Shown one piece after another: positions 52,201-64,000 of a stretch of 64,000 bases of DNA (positions are counted from its first letter, which is position 1; the number at the start of each line of letters is the position of its first letter). The DNA is from Pelobates cultripes (Eukaryota; Chordata; Amphibia; Anura; Pelobatidae), in NCBI GenBank assembly GCA_933207985.1, contig OW240916.1, positions 319,379,614-319,443,613 of the forward strand, in the 5' to 3' direction. A model generated the notes under the pieces. The model ran no database searches and was not told the origin of the DNA. It was given only the letters and a program-made list of their open reading frames with translations. Both the position numbers and the translations under genes were made by a program.

Positions 52201-54370
52201 CGCGTCGGTCGGTCCAGACTGTGGGGCAGGACTTCACTAACTTCACACTGCGAGCTAGCAAGAGCAATGGTCGCCGAGGAGAGTCATTAAAGAGGGAATT
52301 GCTGGGAATTCAAAGTTCATTTCAATTTTTAGATGAAAATATCAAAAGTTGAAACATAGCTGTGATTATTTTTTTCCTTCAATTCTGCTTATTTAGCTTT
52401 AATTTAGTAATTTATTGTAATTATCAGTAGTTGGTAGTTTAGTGATTAACCTGACACTGGACGTGATTCCTCTTGTTACCAAACCAGAAAGCTAAATGCT
52501 GCGTGTCACTTTCTAACCTTAAAACTGAATCACTAACTGACGCCGTCAGAAGTATTCTCCGTAAACAACCCAAATGTGGGACTCTGTTAGTTCCGATTTG
52601 TGTCTTTGATCCAGCTGTTACAATGTTTAATCAAGATCAAAGCATGTTCTGCAAAGTATCTTTGTATTATTCTTATTTAGCTCTATAAACTTAATTTACT
52701 TCCAACGTACAGCTATAAGAACATTTTCAGAACAGACACAAGGAAGTGGTATGTATTTAACCCATTAAATGCTTGTCGGGGTTATTTACTGAACGGAGTG
52801 AAGCCTTTAATTTCCTTTAGTTGTGTGTGAAGCACTTTAGGAGGATGTTCTGTTCTGTGGTCGGACTAATCATGGAGCAGTATTGACTTTAATAATCATT
52901 GAGAAATGGTTACAATGGTAATGGGATACATCAGCACAATACGTTTTTATTGAAAATCGTTTGGCTGCAAAATGCCCAACAGAAGATTTTATAAGCATTT
53001 CACCAGGCCCCACCAATTGGTGAGATATTTGTGCAATGAGTAATTGAGTGGGAAATGAATCCGGCTATCCTTTGCACATGCAGTTGTATCTGTGGATGAT
53101 AAATATATTGTAGGAATTGAGTCAGTATTTTGGTTGGACTATTTTTACATTGACATTCTGCATTAGTTAATGTTAATGTTAAATAAGGTTGGTTTGTTTT
53201 TATTCTGCTAAAATATTAAAATCAATCAACAAATTGTGCTAGCGTGATCATTAGCCAATGTATAGATTACATGATATACGTGCAGTTACACCAGGATGCT
53301 AACCACAATCCGGAATTCATCTCGGTTTTTCTTGGAGTGTTTTATCCATCACTAGAGCAGTAGAAGCTAAACTCTGCGCTGTCACTTTCAGGGAATCCAT
53401 GGAAAACTTGGAATCATTAGAGTAAGGGACTTCATTCTATTATGGGGGTTGTTTCTATTTGTTTAATTGTATTTAGATGTGACCCATCTCGCCATTTCCC
53501 ATGAGCCTTTGTGAGTGACCGCTGAAGTGGACGCGGTACACAAAAGATGAACCAGGCAGGGATGATCGTATATATAGGGAAACCAGTGAGAATTTAACGT
53601 AATTAAAATTTTAAGACCAAAATAGCCAAATTGGAAAAATGATGTATACTTTGGCCTAAAATTTGAAAATGACTTTGAATTCTCACTTTAGTAAATAACC
53701 CTGTCAGTTTTTACCATGTTACAATGTTATTTTTAGGTAACAGGGAGCACCTTCAATTATTTAAATCTCTAAATCAAGCCTCCCTATGTTTAATACCAAT
53801 TTGTCTTATCTTCTATCACCTTCCTTAATAAATAAAGTATTATATAAATCCCCCCTCGTATGTTGGGGTTTGAGAGTTCTGCGTGTCGTAGTGTGTAGGG
53901 GCACAGTGCACATGGTCTGCATGAGCCCCCTGAATACATTGTGTACACTCCAGCAAAATCAAATGTAGCCTGTGGATTGCCAGGAGCATGCTCTACCTGA
54001 AGGGTTATCCATGTCTATTTAAACTGGCCGGTGCTACACCTTGTTCCATTTTATGCACTATTTGTTTTCAACGCTCCTTTTGCATCGTTTGCAGCTCAGT
54101 GAGATAAACACTGGAAGGTCTGCACTTTGGGATTTTGTTCTGTTCTTTTCTTTATCCTAAAGCTTGGACTTTATTTATCTGAAGGGTGTTTGTATATTTT
54201 GTAAATTACTAAAACTGCACTGCTGTCACGGTAAAAGCAAGTCATTTTCCCGTACAAATGTACTCTTCCCACTCTGTGTTGCATGTCTGAGTAGTTCAGA
54301 TGTTTTGTATATTTATTGTATTAACACAGAGTGTGTCATAGAATAAAATTAATATTTGCTGATGTCTGTA
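49276..54370 (+). other. scamp1: scamp1 3' UTR with two candidate poly(A) sites
   Basis: About 5 kb of AT-rich, largely unique sequence after the stop, with AATAAA at 50786-50791 and at 54342-54347. No other gene is seen. Repeats inside: a TTTTGTTTTAGGTTTTTTTA unit repeated at 49661-49729 and an (AT)n at 49967-49989. A long UTR fits the family, but which signal is used cannot be told here. Confidence 0.55.
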
Positions 54371-55384
54371 TCTGTACAACTTTATTTATACGGTCAATCG
54401 TGGTGTCTGCAAATCAGGTAGAAATGCAGTCTACTTGAAGGTGCATTCAAGACTGGAGGTGGACCACATGCTTCTTAATTTAAGAGTTTGCTGGATTGGG
54501 TATTTGGTTTTTTTGAGGGGCAGGAGGTATTTGGTAACAAAACCATATTGTGCAATGTATGATCATATCCTGTTACTAAATCTCCATTATTTTTATCTGG
54601 GTTACGTGTGTAACAATGCAGAATAGTAGCACAATGTGTATATATCATCCCTAATTTTGCAATATTAAAGAACAAAACAGAGTATTAACAGAACGAAAGG
54701 GTAAGAAAGGGATGGAGGGGTAAAACAGGATGTCCCATCTACTGCGATATACTTTGTGCTCTCAATACAAAAACAGCATGTAAATAATTAGCTGAGGTAT
54801 AATGATCCAGGTTCTGCGAGGAGAGGCTATTGCAGACAGTAAATTTGTCCGTCAAATAGTTGTCTTATAGTTTGGCACCCACACTTGGAATTGTTGGGGT
54901 GGTGTCTGTAACCAGCTGGTGGTTATCGTCACTGATGATCTCAGCCGTGGTAGAGTGGCAAGACCTGCATGGTGAGGGCTAAATGGTAAAACTTAAAGGT
55001 CCTAGCAATAGCAATAACTAGTAAGGACGTACCTCTAACGTTAAAGGTTTGTAGATTGCTCTTTTAAATCCATCTTTAAACTAAGAACCAGCTCTCTCGT
55101 CCATACCAAGTGATGTTCATTGCATCCTTGCGAATGGAACTATACTTTTATCGAAATCTTCATTATAGAATGCAGTTTAGTTTAACAATGTCTCTTTTAT
55201 AAAAACAAGTTTGGATCACGGGTCTGTGATTTCTGCTCTGTGATATTCAAGCCTGTTAAGACCTGCAGTGGTTATGGTACTGCAGTCTTCTAGTCCTTTC
55301 CCAATAGCTGAGCATAAGTGATTGATTATAGCTGCAGCAGGGAGTAGAGGAATAGTGTAGATGAATGCAGTTTCCAAGATGATT
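54371..55384. other. Intergenic, nothing recognised
   Basis: AT-rich sequence between the scamp1 3' UTR and the DIRS-like element; no exon, RNA gene or repeat that I can support. Confidence 0.5.
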
Positions 55385-58300
55385 CTCCCCAGCAAATAGA
55401 ATATCCCCCAAACATGAGCCTAGACTTCATGAAGGATGTAACAGGAATGAATTTTATTGAAAACACATGCTGGCACGCAATTCCTCCGCCAGGCCGTACA
55501 CAGGCCCACGCCCGGGATCCTTAATTCCCCACACATACCGATGCGGGCACGACCATAATTAAATATTCTAAGTCCTACCGGGATAGCTCAAAACTGCCCT
55601 CATAGCTTGGTATTCCATATCCCCCTATATTTATTTTAGCTACAGAAGTCACAGGACCAATTAGCGGTCACTCATGACTCTACCTATCCCCCATTATTGT
55701 CGCAGTATTGGTTAAACACTCCCCATGGTCTCTGGTAGTGGCCTAGGATCCTCTAACTGTTCTACTCACTTATAGGGATATTTGATTTATGTCCTATGAA
55801 TCTTGTACCCACCATCATAGTCAGGATTCTAACAACTATGTCCTCAGGTTACCTATTCATAGACCAACCTCAAGATCAACCACCCCGATTATACAGGCGT
55901 ATTTTGTTCACAGTCAGTCAAGCCCAATTCGGGTTCCAACTTGCCTCCTACCACCATTTCCCTTTAGGTTCACCAATATCTCATTCCTCTGGCAAGGAAA
56001 CCACATTCTACCCCAAGCAAGATATGGATACACACCTCGCTACTACCCATCACCCGCCCCATTCTCGGATCCGGTATGTCAACTGACGGCCTGGTACCCA
56101 GCTATGCCAGTAACTAGCCTCATCAGTATCAATTCCGTGAGGCCAACACCCATCTTCATCCGCATATGGAGGTATACGCCCCTTGGCCCAACACATTGCT
56201 AACGCCTCACATCAACCTCTCCAGGTTACGAGTTAGGGCCTCACCCAGCATGGCCTCTTATATTGACTCTTTTACAGTCCCCGAGAGGCCAACGTTCTTG
56301 CCACACCTTTCAGTGGCCCCCTGCCCACTAGGCCAAATCACATGAAGTCAAACAGTTGATATCCACTCTACTTGCCTCCATACATAACATCAACAATGGA
56401 CTACAGAGACTGGAATCTCCATAGGCAGTGATAAACATCCCAGCCACGGGACTCCCAAATCCCTCTCATGGTTATGTTATCCTTTCAAATCCCGCCCCTA
56501 GCACATCGGTTTACATTATTACTCCCTCATACTTTGTGTCCCTGACCATACACAAAGACATCTGGAAAGGTTAATTTTAGTCTCCTTACTGATTGCCTCC
56601 CACAATGTCTTAGAGTACAGTCTTACTACTAAGATGATCTGTACGTCTTTCTATACACTAGAATTCCAGACTCAATCTCACTATCTCAGAATTCATCATA
56701 GCCTTCAGACGTTTGTGACGTAAGTGGCTCTACTTCTCCTCACCATAGAGAAGGTTTGCATCGACACCCTGTAGTTTTACCTCTAAGCACACCCTTTCCG
56801 TCACTCAGTCGACTTCTACATCAAGGTTTCCACACGCCAGTTCCACACAGGTCTGGTCACACTCCTGTCCGGTATTCACAAGTGTCAGAACCTTCAGTCC
56901 ACATTAATAGACCCCGCAACACAATCACGTTGCTTAAGAAGGTATTTGACAACCATATTAATTACCCACACCTAGCCTCAACTCATTGATTTCCTCTAAG
57001 AAATTCTCCCAGCACTATGCCAAAGGGGTTGACCGGAGTTTGGGTGGGCAAAACAGACATTTCCTATGCCTCCAAGCTTCTACCTATTCAGCCATCCCGA
57101 GGGCATGTTCGTGGCATTTTATGGAGGGATTGTCATGACTTTCCCACACGTGTAACTTTTAGAGCAAAGAGTAACCCCAAGCTGTTTGTCTTATTTGCTA
57201 ACACACTGTGTTGACTAACACTCAATATTAGCGAATGTCCTGCAGTCACCCGTTATCATAGATAACATCCTTGCGATAGAACGCCCTCACTCCGCTCTGG
57301 TTAGTATTCACAAGACGATGGCACTTTTCATCACTAGGGGTTCCACTTCCACAAACTGACCTTCTTAGGCATTCATCTTGACACTAATACGCTACGGAAT
57401 ATGTCCACCTACAGAGAAGGTACAGCGCATCGGAGTCTGGGGAACCGTTTCTTCTGAAGAACACGTGGGGGGAGGAGGGGGGGCGATGGATCTACAGTCC
57501 TACTGGGCACATTGAAGTTCGCCATGAGAATTATTCTGCATATTTATTTCCCGACCGCTGAGTCTTCTTCCCACCGACAGTTGCATTCTGGCACTAGTTG
57601 TAAGCAGACCTACACATACGGCTCAGGTTCATACCACACTGGAATAGGAGGCCAGGTTATTCCCGACATTTCTCATCATTTCCCAGTTACATGGACCAAT
57701 GCGTCCGCGCACACTGATTTCACAACCAATTTGGTTACTTTTGGTTCTGAGATGCCTGGCCAGTTGAGACTTTTGAGGAAAAAAAAAAAATTATAATCTT
57801 TCCATTCCTCGTCAACATTTCTTTGGAATCTACCCCATAGTGGCCGCCTACAAGGCCTGGGCAAGTATGAGTGGATAGGGGAACCTGTCAAGTGCTTCTC
57901 CGACAATAAAGCAGCTGGCTATACCCACATTCCATGGCTTAATCCTGCACTAACTCGCCTCATGGCATTTGGCAGATTTCTGGATTGAGCTGCCCTCTCT
58001 GATTATACATCACGAGCATACAATAGAGATTTCACCTTTACAACAAGTTTAGCACCGATTACCATAATACCGATATTCGTTCACTAGTTGCCATTGCGAC
58101 ACTCCTCTCCTTTTTCCCCACACAATTTAAAAATCTCTCTTAACACTACAAAACTTACCTGGCTGGAATACAACACCATATTTTATGTGCCTATCCTAGT
58201 ACCAAACAGTTCACATCCTCTTACCATAGGTAGTACGTAGGGACATAAGGAAACATCCTACGGACAATAAGGTGCCAGTCAAAATGTCAGACCTTTACAG

Positions 58301-58425
58301 GTTATCACTCACTGGACCAAATCTCAATATGCCCCTATTTAACTGCAGGGCAAACCACTCACTACAGCTAAATTCATAATGTACCTCAGAACCCTATTAA
58401 CTAGGCGGGGACTCAACCCCAGTGC
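55385..58425 (+). mobile_element. DIRS-like retrotransposon relic (RT, RNase H, tyrosine recombinase pieces)
   Basis: DIRS elements integrate with a tyrosine recombinase instead of an integrase. Pieces in the expected order: TFLGIHLDTNT-type RT/RNase H connection near 57360-57400, KCFSDNKAAG (57890) and NPALTRLMAFGRFLD (57940) of the RNase H, ALSDYTSRAYNRDF, and near 58345-58425 GKPLTTAKFIMYLRTLLTRR with GLNPSAV, which resembles the recombinase just before its catalytic H-x-x-R. Stops and shifts lie throughout. The left end (ACATGAGCCTAGACTTCATG, 55417) is inverted relative to 24881-24910. It is cut at 58425 by a TG minisatellite. Confidence 0.6.
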
Positions 58426-58545
58426 TGTGTGTGTGTCTGGGTGCTGTGTGTGTGTGTCTGGGTGCTGTGTGTGTGTCTGGGTGCTGTGTGTGTGTGTCTG
58501 GGTGCTGTGTGTGTGTCTGGGGGTGCTGTGTGTGTCTGGGTGCTG
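58425..58545. repeat. TGTGTGTCTGGGTGC minisatellite
   Basis: About seven units of 15-20 bp, GTGTGTGTCTGGGTGCTGTG. Frames across it on both strands are repeat artefacts. Confidence 0.9.
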
Positions 58546-58717
58546 TGATCTCCCCACCGGCCCATGTAGGCACTATGCAGGGCCGGCACTCGGATAGCGC
58601 TGGCCCTGCAGGGGCTGGCAGGGGAGATCCTGTGATCTCCCTGCCGGCCTCGGCCCATGGCCATCGCGGCCCACCGGGCATTTGCCAGGTATGCCCAATG
58701 GCCAGTCCGGGCCTGGA
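58546..58717. mobile_element. hAT-like right-end fragment
   Basis: GC-rich, with GGAGATCCTGTGATCTCC-type foldback, ending GGCCAGTCCGGGCCTG, whose complement CAGGCCCGGACTGGCC is a hAT-style terminus. Left end not found. Confidence 0.45.
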
Positions 58718-58724
58718 AGTAGAC

Positions 58725-61328
58725 ATCACAGGCTATTGTCTTAAGGTTGTTTTGACACTTTCTACATAGCCATTTCACCGCCAACCTCTGATAAATATTG
58801 GAGTAAAATTGTGGGGGTTTTGGCACACAAACTTATAACAAAGAACTTCTCATGTGTATTTTGTAAAGTTGGTGTGTGCTATTCCTGTACAAAACTTTAT
58901 TTTGTGTTCAGCTACATCTGCTGAGTAAAATGACACCCCCATTGTATGTCTTTGGCACTATTTGTGAAGTTACAGTGCCATATAGGAGACCTGTCCTTTT
59001 CAGTATTTACAGTAGAATTTTGAGAGACGGATTTAATGGGCCTATGCTTCAATTTGGGGTATTATACCAGTTTGACTGTTCAAAAAACAACCCACAAAGG
59101 CCTACCATTTGTAAAAGTAGACACTCTAGGGTATCTCATATGGTGCATATTGTGCCTTAACATGCCCCCATTTTTTCACCAATATATGCCAAAGTATGTG
59201 GTAAAAAATAATTAGGGGCATTTTTTACATACGGATTACATTTTTGCTGGGCATTTTGTATATTTCATATGTACCACAAAGTTCAAAAACCCGAAAAAAT
59301 AATGCTCAGCAACGTCTTCTGAGTAAAACAATATGCCCAATGTATGACCTAGACACTATTTTGTGAAGTTACAGTGCTGTAAAAGAGACGTGACAAGTTC
59401 AGGTTTTTAAGTGTGAATTTTCATTGAGGGTTTCATGCGTCCGTGTCCCACTTTGGAGCACTTGAGAAGGCTACATATTACAACTACACCATAAAGGCAT
59501 ACTATTTCTTAAAGAAGACATCCCAGGGCATTTCAAAAGGCATATTTTGAACCATAGCATGGGATCATTTTTCCACAAGCTTGTACCAAGTGTAGTGGTA
59601 ATTAGCGTTTTTTTTTCTGCCTTTTTGACACACAAAGTGAGTTTGCACAGTATATTTAGCAAATCGTATGTGTGCTACGACTGTATAATACTTCATATGT
59701 TGCTCAGCTATGCCGTCTGAGTACAGCAATACTCCCGTATGTACCTTTGCAAGGTATGTGTGGACATCGGAGGGGCACATTTGGGACACAGCCATTACAG
59801 TTTTTTTCAAACTTTTAATTTTTATGCTGTGCCCATGTCCCATTTTAGAGTATTTTACCAGGCTATATAATCCAAATACCCCATAAAGCCATACCATTTC
59901 TTAAAGAAGAAATCCCAGGGTATTTCAAAAGGTATATTTTGATCCTTAGCGTGGGATCATTTTTCCGCTAGCTTGTACCAAGTGTAGTGATAAGTGTTTT
60001 TCTGCCTTTTTGACACACAAAGTGAGTTTGCACAGTATATTTTGCAAACCTTATGTGTGCTACGACTGTATAATACTTCATATGTTGCTCAGCTATGTCG
60101 TCTGAGTACAGCAATACCACCGTATGTACCTTTGCCAGGTATATATGTGAGACACAGCCATTCAGTTTTTTTCTAACTTTGAAGTTTTGCGCTGTGTCCA
60201 TGTTCCAGTTTGGAGTAGTTTAGACGGTTGGTTATTGAAACTTCCCCAGAAACACATACTATTTATTAAAGAATACTCCCTGGGGTAATTCAAAAGGCAT
60301 ATTTTGAACCTTAGCGTGGGATCATTTTTTCTCTAGTTTGTTCCAGGTGTAGTGGTAATAAGCGTTTTTAAATGTGTTTTTTTTTTACTTTTTGAAACTA
60401 GTTTTTAAACAATTCTTTTGCTTATTAATTTTTTTTAAACTTTCCTAAACTTTCTTAAAATTTATTTTCTCTTTTTTATTTTTTTAAAGATTTAACATTT
60501 GTATAAGCTTTTTTTTTTTACCGTTAACCCCTAACTAGCAGTAAGCAGCACTAACGGTAAATTCACCAATTTCCTATAACTCCCACCCACCCCAGTTAGC
60601 AAAATATATCATTTTAAAATACTGGTATTTAAATTAATGAATTAAATAAATTGAACCCCTGAGGGTTAAAAAACATATAATAATAATTTTATATGATCTG
60701 TATTTTGATCACTGTAGGTTTTTTTTTACGTTTTTAAAAATGTTATTAAAACATTTTTGTAACTTTAAAAAAAAAATTGAACTTTTTTTAACGTTAACTG
60801 CTAGCTAGCCTAACACCAAATTCCCCAATTCCCCACTAACTTCCACCCATCCCAGCTAGCTAAATATATAATTTTAATATTTCTAAATTAATTAATAAAA
60901 TTAACCCGTGAGGATTAAAAAAAAAAAAAAATCAGATCACAGTAAAATGTATACCCTGCCAATTGATCACTGTAATCAGTGATCAATTGGCAGGGAAGGG
61001 GTTAATTTTTTTATTAAGATGGGTAAGGGGCGTATTTTAATGTAAGCTTTATTTTTTTTTTTTTTAATACAGGAGAACTAGATCACTGCTGATCCATCTC
61101 CCTGTACTTCACACAGAACCCGGAAGTGCAGGGAGGTGGAAGGTAAGTATAAGGAGCACATGTGCTCGCGCTGACAGCCTATCAGAGCGAGCACTGCTGC
61201 AGGGACAGCGTAATCGGGTGCTCCCGGTCTGCCTCTAATACAGAGGCAGACCGGAGCACCGTTTACCCCGCGATATGGGGTTAACTTTATGCCATGACGG
61301 ACCTTGTCCGTCACCGGTCCTGAAGGGG
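58725..61328. mobile_element. TTAA-bounded element with subterminal array
   Basis: Right end CGGTCCTGAAGGGG precedes TTAA at 61329-61332; read inward it is CCCCTTCAGGACCGGTGACG, like the CCCCTTA ends elsewhere. Contains four tandem units of 390-440 bp (58880-60370), duplicated AT-rich blocks at 60518 and 60790, and a foldback near 60950-61000 (CAATTGATCACTG). The left end is uncertain. Confidence 0.5.
58880..60370. repeat. Four tandem repeats of about 390-440 bp
   Basis: The phrase TCTGAGTA, with small changes, recurs near 58918, 59317, 59716 and 60100; the last two units share TTTGACACACAAAGTGAGTT, TACGACTGTATAATACTTCA and GCACAGTATATTT. The two similar minus-strand frames here (59565-59897 and 59968-60201) are this repeat, not genes. 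Confidence 0.75.
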
Positions 61329-61497
61329 TTAAAACACCTGTTTTCTCATCAAATAAAAAAGGAAAACTGAACTGGATGTGTCCTGGACTTTGTATACCCT
61401 AGAAGGCTGTGGAGACTGTAAGATCTGTGACAAATTCCTACCAGTAAAAGAGGTGGTTTGTTACACCACACAAAGAGAGCAAACAGGTGCAACCCTC

Positions 61498-61787
61498 CAG
61501 GGCCGCCATCAGGGCATGACAACCGTGACAATTGTCATGGGCCTGGGGGGCCCGGCCCCACGTGTATCAGCGGAACTGCAGCCGGTGCATCTGCACCGGG
61601 GCCCACACACTCCGGGCCCCTTTAAAAAAAAAAATGCAGCCGGTAGCAAGTGCTGTTGGGAGGAAGTGACGTCCGGTCACTTCCTCCCACTTTACTCCGT
61701 GCGGGAAGGAGGACGCAGCCGACGCCCATCATCCCCAGCCACCCTCCTGTGATGAAATGGTAAGGGAGAGAGGAGGGTGGCTGAAAA
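61498..61787. mobile_element. hAT left-end fragment (CAGGGCCGCC family)
   Basis: CAGGGCCGCCATCAGGGCAT matches the terminus of the complete 706-bp hAT at 14038. The matching right end was not found, so the element is truncated or was disrupted by the minisatellite that follows. Confidence 0.6.
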
Positions 61788-62957
61788 TAAGGTGTATGTG
61801 TGTATGCCAGAGCATGTGTGTATGCCAGTGTATGTATGCCAGTGCATGTGTGTATGTATGCCAGTGTGTGTATGCCAATGTATGTGTGTGTGTATGCCAG
61901 TGTATGTGTGTGTGTGTATGCCAGTGTATGTGTGTATGTATGCCAGTGTGTGTATGCCAGTGTATGCCAGTGCATGTATGCCAGTGTGTGTATGCCAGTG
62001 TATGTGTGTATGTATGCCAGTGTATGTGTGTATGCCAGTGTATGCCAGTGTATGTGTATGCGTGTGTATGCCAGTGCATTTGTGTATGCCAGTGTATGCA
62101 TGCCCGTGTATGTGTGTATGCCAGTGCATGTGTGTATGTATGCCAGTGTATGTGTGTATGCCAGTGTGTGTATGCCAATGTATGTGTGTATGTATGCCAG
62201 TGTATGTGTGTATGCCAGTGTTTGCCAGTGCATGTGTGTATGCCAGTGTATGTGTGTGTATGCCAGTGCATGTGTGTATGCCAGTGTATGTGTATGTATG
62301 CCAGTGTATGCATGTATGCCAGTGTGTGTATGCCAATGTATATGTGTATGCCAGTGTATGTATGCCAGTGCATGTGTGTATGCGTGTATGCCAGTGCATG
62401 TATGCCAGTGTATGTGTGTATGCCAGTGTATGTATGCCAGTGTTTGCCAGTGCATGTGTGTATGCCAGTGTATGTGTGTGTGTATGCCAGTGTATGCCAG
62501 TGCATGTGTGTATGTCAGTGTATGTGTGTATGTATGCCAGTGCACGTGTGTATGCCAGTGTATGTGTCTATATATGCCAGTGTATGCATGTATGCCAGTG
62601 TGTGTATGCCAATGTATGTGTGTATGTATGCCAGTGCATGTGTGTATGCCAGTGCATGTGTATATGCCAGTGTATGTGTGTATGTATGCCAGTGTATGCG
62701 TGTATGCCAGTGCATGTATGCCAGTGTGTGTATGCCAATGTATGTGTGTATGCCAGTGTATGTGTGTATGTATGCCAGTCCATGTGTGCATGCCAGTGTA
62801 TGTATGCCAGTGTTTGCCAGTGCATGTGTGTATGCCAGTGTATGCCAGTGCATGTGTGTATGCCAGTGCATGTGTGTATGTATGCCAGTGTATGCGTGTA
62901 TGCCAATGTATGTGTGTATGCCAGTGTATGTATGCCAGTGTATGTGTGTATGTATGC
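61788..62957. repeat. 1.2-kb TGTATGCCAGTG minisatellite
   Basis: Roughly 70 copies of variants of TGTATGCCAG plus TGTATG or TGCATG spacers. The unit has no stop codon in any of the six frames, which yields spurious frames of over 400 codons on both strands. Ends abruptly at TATGCC|TTTTTTC. Confidence 0.95.
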
Positions 62958-64000
62958 CTTTTTTCTAACAGACCCGGCAACGTTTCTGGGGATTGGCTTA
63001 TTTTTGCAGTTGGCGGTATCTTAAAAATAAAATGTCTGGACTCCTCTGGCACCGTTGTTGGAACTTGACCATCTCCATAAATGATTGTGGAAATCAGCTT
63101 GAGCTGAAATTGGAAGCTGAAGGGTGGTTTTACCTGGATTCATTTTTTTTTAAAGTAAAAATTAATTGTAGGCTGCTATTTGCATCAGGTAGAAAGCCAC
63201 CTTTTTATACAAGGCTTTTGTCTTTCTTAAAATAAGATATGGCTGCATCAGCTGATCAGCCAAACCAACACCCCCATGTGCCTGTTTTAAGCCCTGATGC
63301 AAACAGGTTTGGTCTGTACTCTGCCTCGGACAGTGACGTCTGACATGCTTTCGTCATGGATGGTGGTTAGCATGCTAACATCCTTCCTGCCCTTAAATTT
63401 TATTGCAAGCACTTCAGCTTTGCGCGTAGCTTTGCATTCACCTTTTTTTAATTTGGCCTCTATAAAAGGTCTGGGGAAATCCTTGGCATTTCTTCTCACA
63501 CTGCCACAGGCCAGTGTCTGCAAACCATAAAGAGTTTGAAACAAACGGACACTGCTGTAAAAATTGTCCACATAAAGGTGGTAACCTTTATTGAACAAGG
63601 GGATCAGTAGGTCCCAAACAAGTTTCCCGCTTGTCCCCAGAGAGTCAGGACAGCCAGGAGGGTCCAGTCTTTCCCCTAATATCCACAAAAGGCAAATGTA
63701 TAACCACTTTCGCTCTCGCACAGTTTGTAGAATTTTACACCATACCTAAAGCGCTTTGAGGGGATGTATTGTTTGAATCCTAATCTCCCTTTATATTTCA
63801 TTAAGGATGCATCAATGGATACATTTTGGAAAAATAAGCTTCAGAAAATTTGTGTTGAAGATGGTCTACCAGTGGGCGTATTTTATGAAGCCTATCATAT
63901 TGGGGTTGATCTCTGGGGTGACAGAGGGTATTGTCATTGAAATGTAAGTATCTCAGCAGCAGCTCATCTTGCTGTAGACATGGTTTGGGAGTACACTGGA
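62958..64000 (-). pseudogene. piggyBac-type transposase relic (runs off window)
   Basis: Minus-strand remains of a DDE_Tnp_1_7 transposase, the cut-and-paste enzyme that targets TTAA. Reading from 64000 down: LLLRYLHFNDNT, YDRLHKIRPLVDHL, SIDASLMKYKGRLGFKQYIP (with a catalytic Asp), RYGVKFYKLCESESGY, a stop plus shift, DPPGCPDSLGTSGKLVWDLL, NKGYHLYVDNFYSSV (second catalytic Asp), LACGSVRRNAKDFP, DVSMLTTIHDESM, a shift, ADQLMQPYL, KKVAFYLMQ, then a piece of the Cys-rich C-terminus that stops at the minisatellite. Several frameshifts and stops make it nonfunctional. The N-terminus lies past the window end. Confidence 0.88.

Noticed and set aside
58339..58826. Overlapping His/Thr/Gln- or Cys/Val-rich frames
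   Set aside because: Produced by the TGTGTGTCTGGGTGC minisatellite.
59565..60201. Two similar minus-strand frames suggesting a duplicated small gene
   Set aside because: They lie in the 390-bp tandem array of a TTAA element and show no start, splice or conservation signal.
61378..61490. CGDCKICDKF-type Cys pattern, possibly a Penelope or zinc-ribbon piece
   Set aside because: Too short to assign and only loosely like known motifs; not listed as a feature.
61622..63068. Open frames of 235-476 codons on both strands
   Set aside because: They read through the TGTATGCCAGTG minisatellite, which has no stop in any frame; repeated YTHWH- or VCMPVY-type peptides are artefacts. Only the first 40 or so codons of the longest minus frame derive from the piggyBac relic.

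Overview
The window is vertebrate nuclear DNA from a frog-like genome. Two spliced genes lie on the + strand. The introns and spacers are packed with transposons typical of anurans: TTAA-flanked piggyBac-type elements, hAT elements with 8-bp target duplications, Tc1/mariner relics, CR1/Rex1-like and L1-like LINEs, a DIRS-like relic and LTR pieces. No bacterial-type operons, RNA genes or CRISPR arrays were seen. Species cannot be assigned from the sequence alone. One 100-N assembly gap lies at 20811-20910.

Region 1 (1-17300) holds the 3' part of a HIPK-like protein kinase gene. Ten exons can be placed by reading frame and splice sites: 240-363, 2807-2926, 4964-5050, 7865-8049, 8487-8529, 9292-9420, 9927-10052, 10409-10537, 14997-15122 and 15612-15659 (stop). 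The first five encode the kinase C-lobe, from the APE motif onward, and match HIPK proteins to just past the kinase domain. The rest encode an acidic tail that I do not recognise. Within it a pair of phase-0 exons (129 + 126 nt) has been tandemly duplicated, so the reading frame is kept. The second copy was later split by a LINE that itself carries two hAT insertions. The last exon has an in-frame TAA followed by 109 further open codons rich in Cys and basic residues. The 3' UTR end, with its poly(A) signal, is itself duplicated.

Region 2 (17300-32280) is the spacer or the start of SCAMP1 intron 1: minisatellites, LTR pieces, a CR1/Rex1-like LINE, a 72-bp-arm palindrome abutting the gap, several TTAA elements and one unidentified minus-strand candidate exon (22280-22528).

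Region 3 (32284-54350) is scamp1 (secretory carrier membrane protein 1), exons 2-9 plus a long 3' UTR. The eight exons give 321 residues, covering all but the roughly 19 N-terminal residues. Exon 1 was not found. Intron 4 starts with GC rather than GT and carries a decayed antisense L1. Two inverted copies of one TTAA element flank exons 3-5.

Region 4 (54350-64000) is repeat-only: a DIRS-like relic, TG-rich minisatellites, a TTAA element with a four-unit array of about 400 bp, a hAT end, a 1.2-kb TGTATGCCAG-type minisatellite, and a decayed piggyBac transposase on the minus strand running off the window end.
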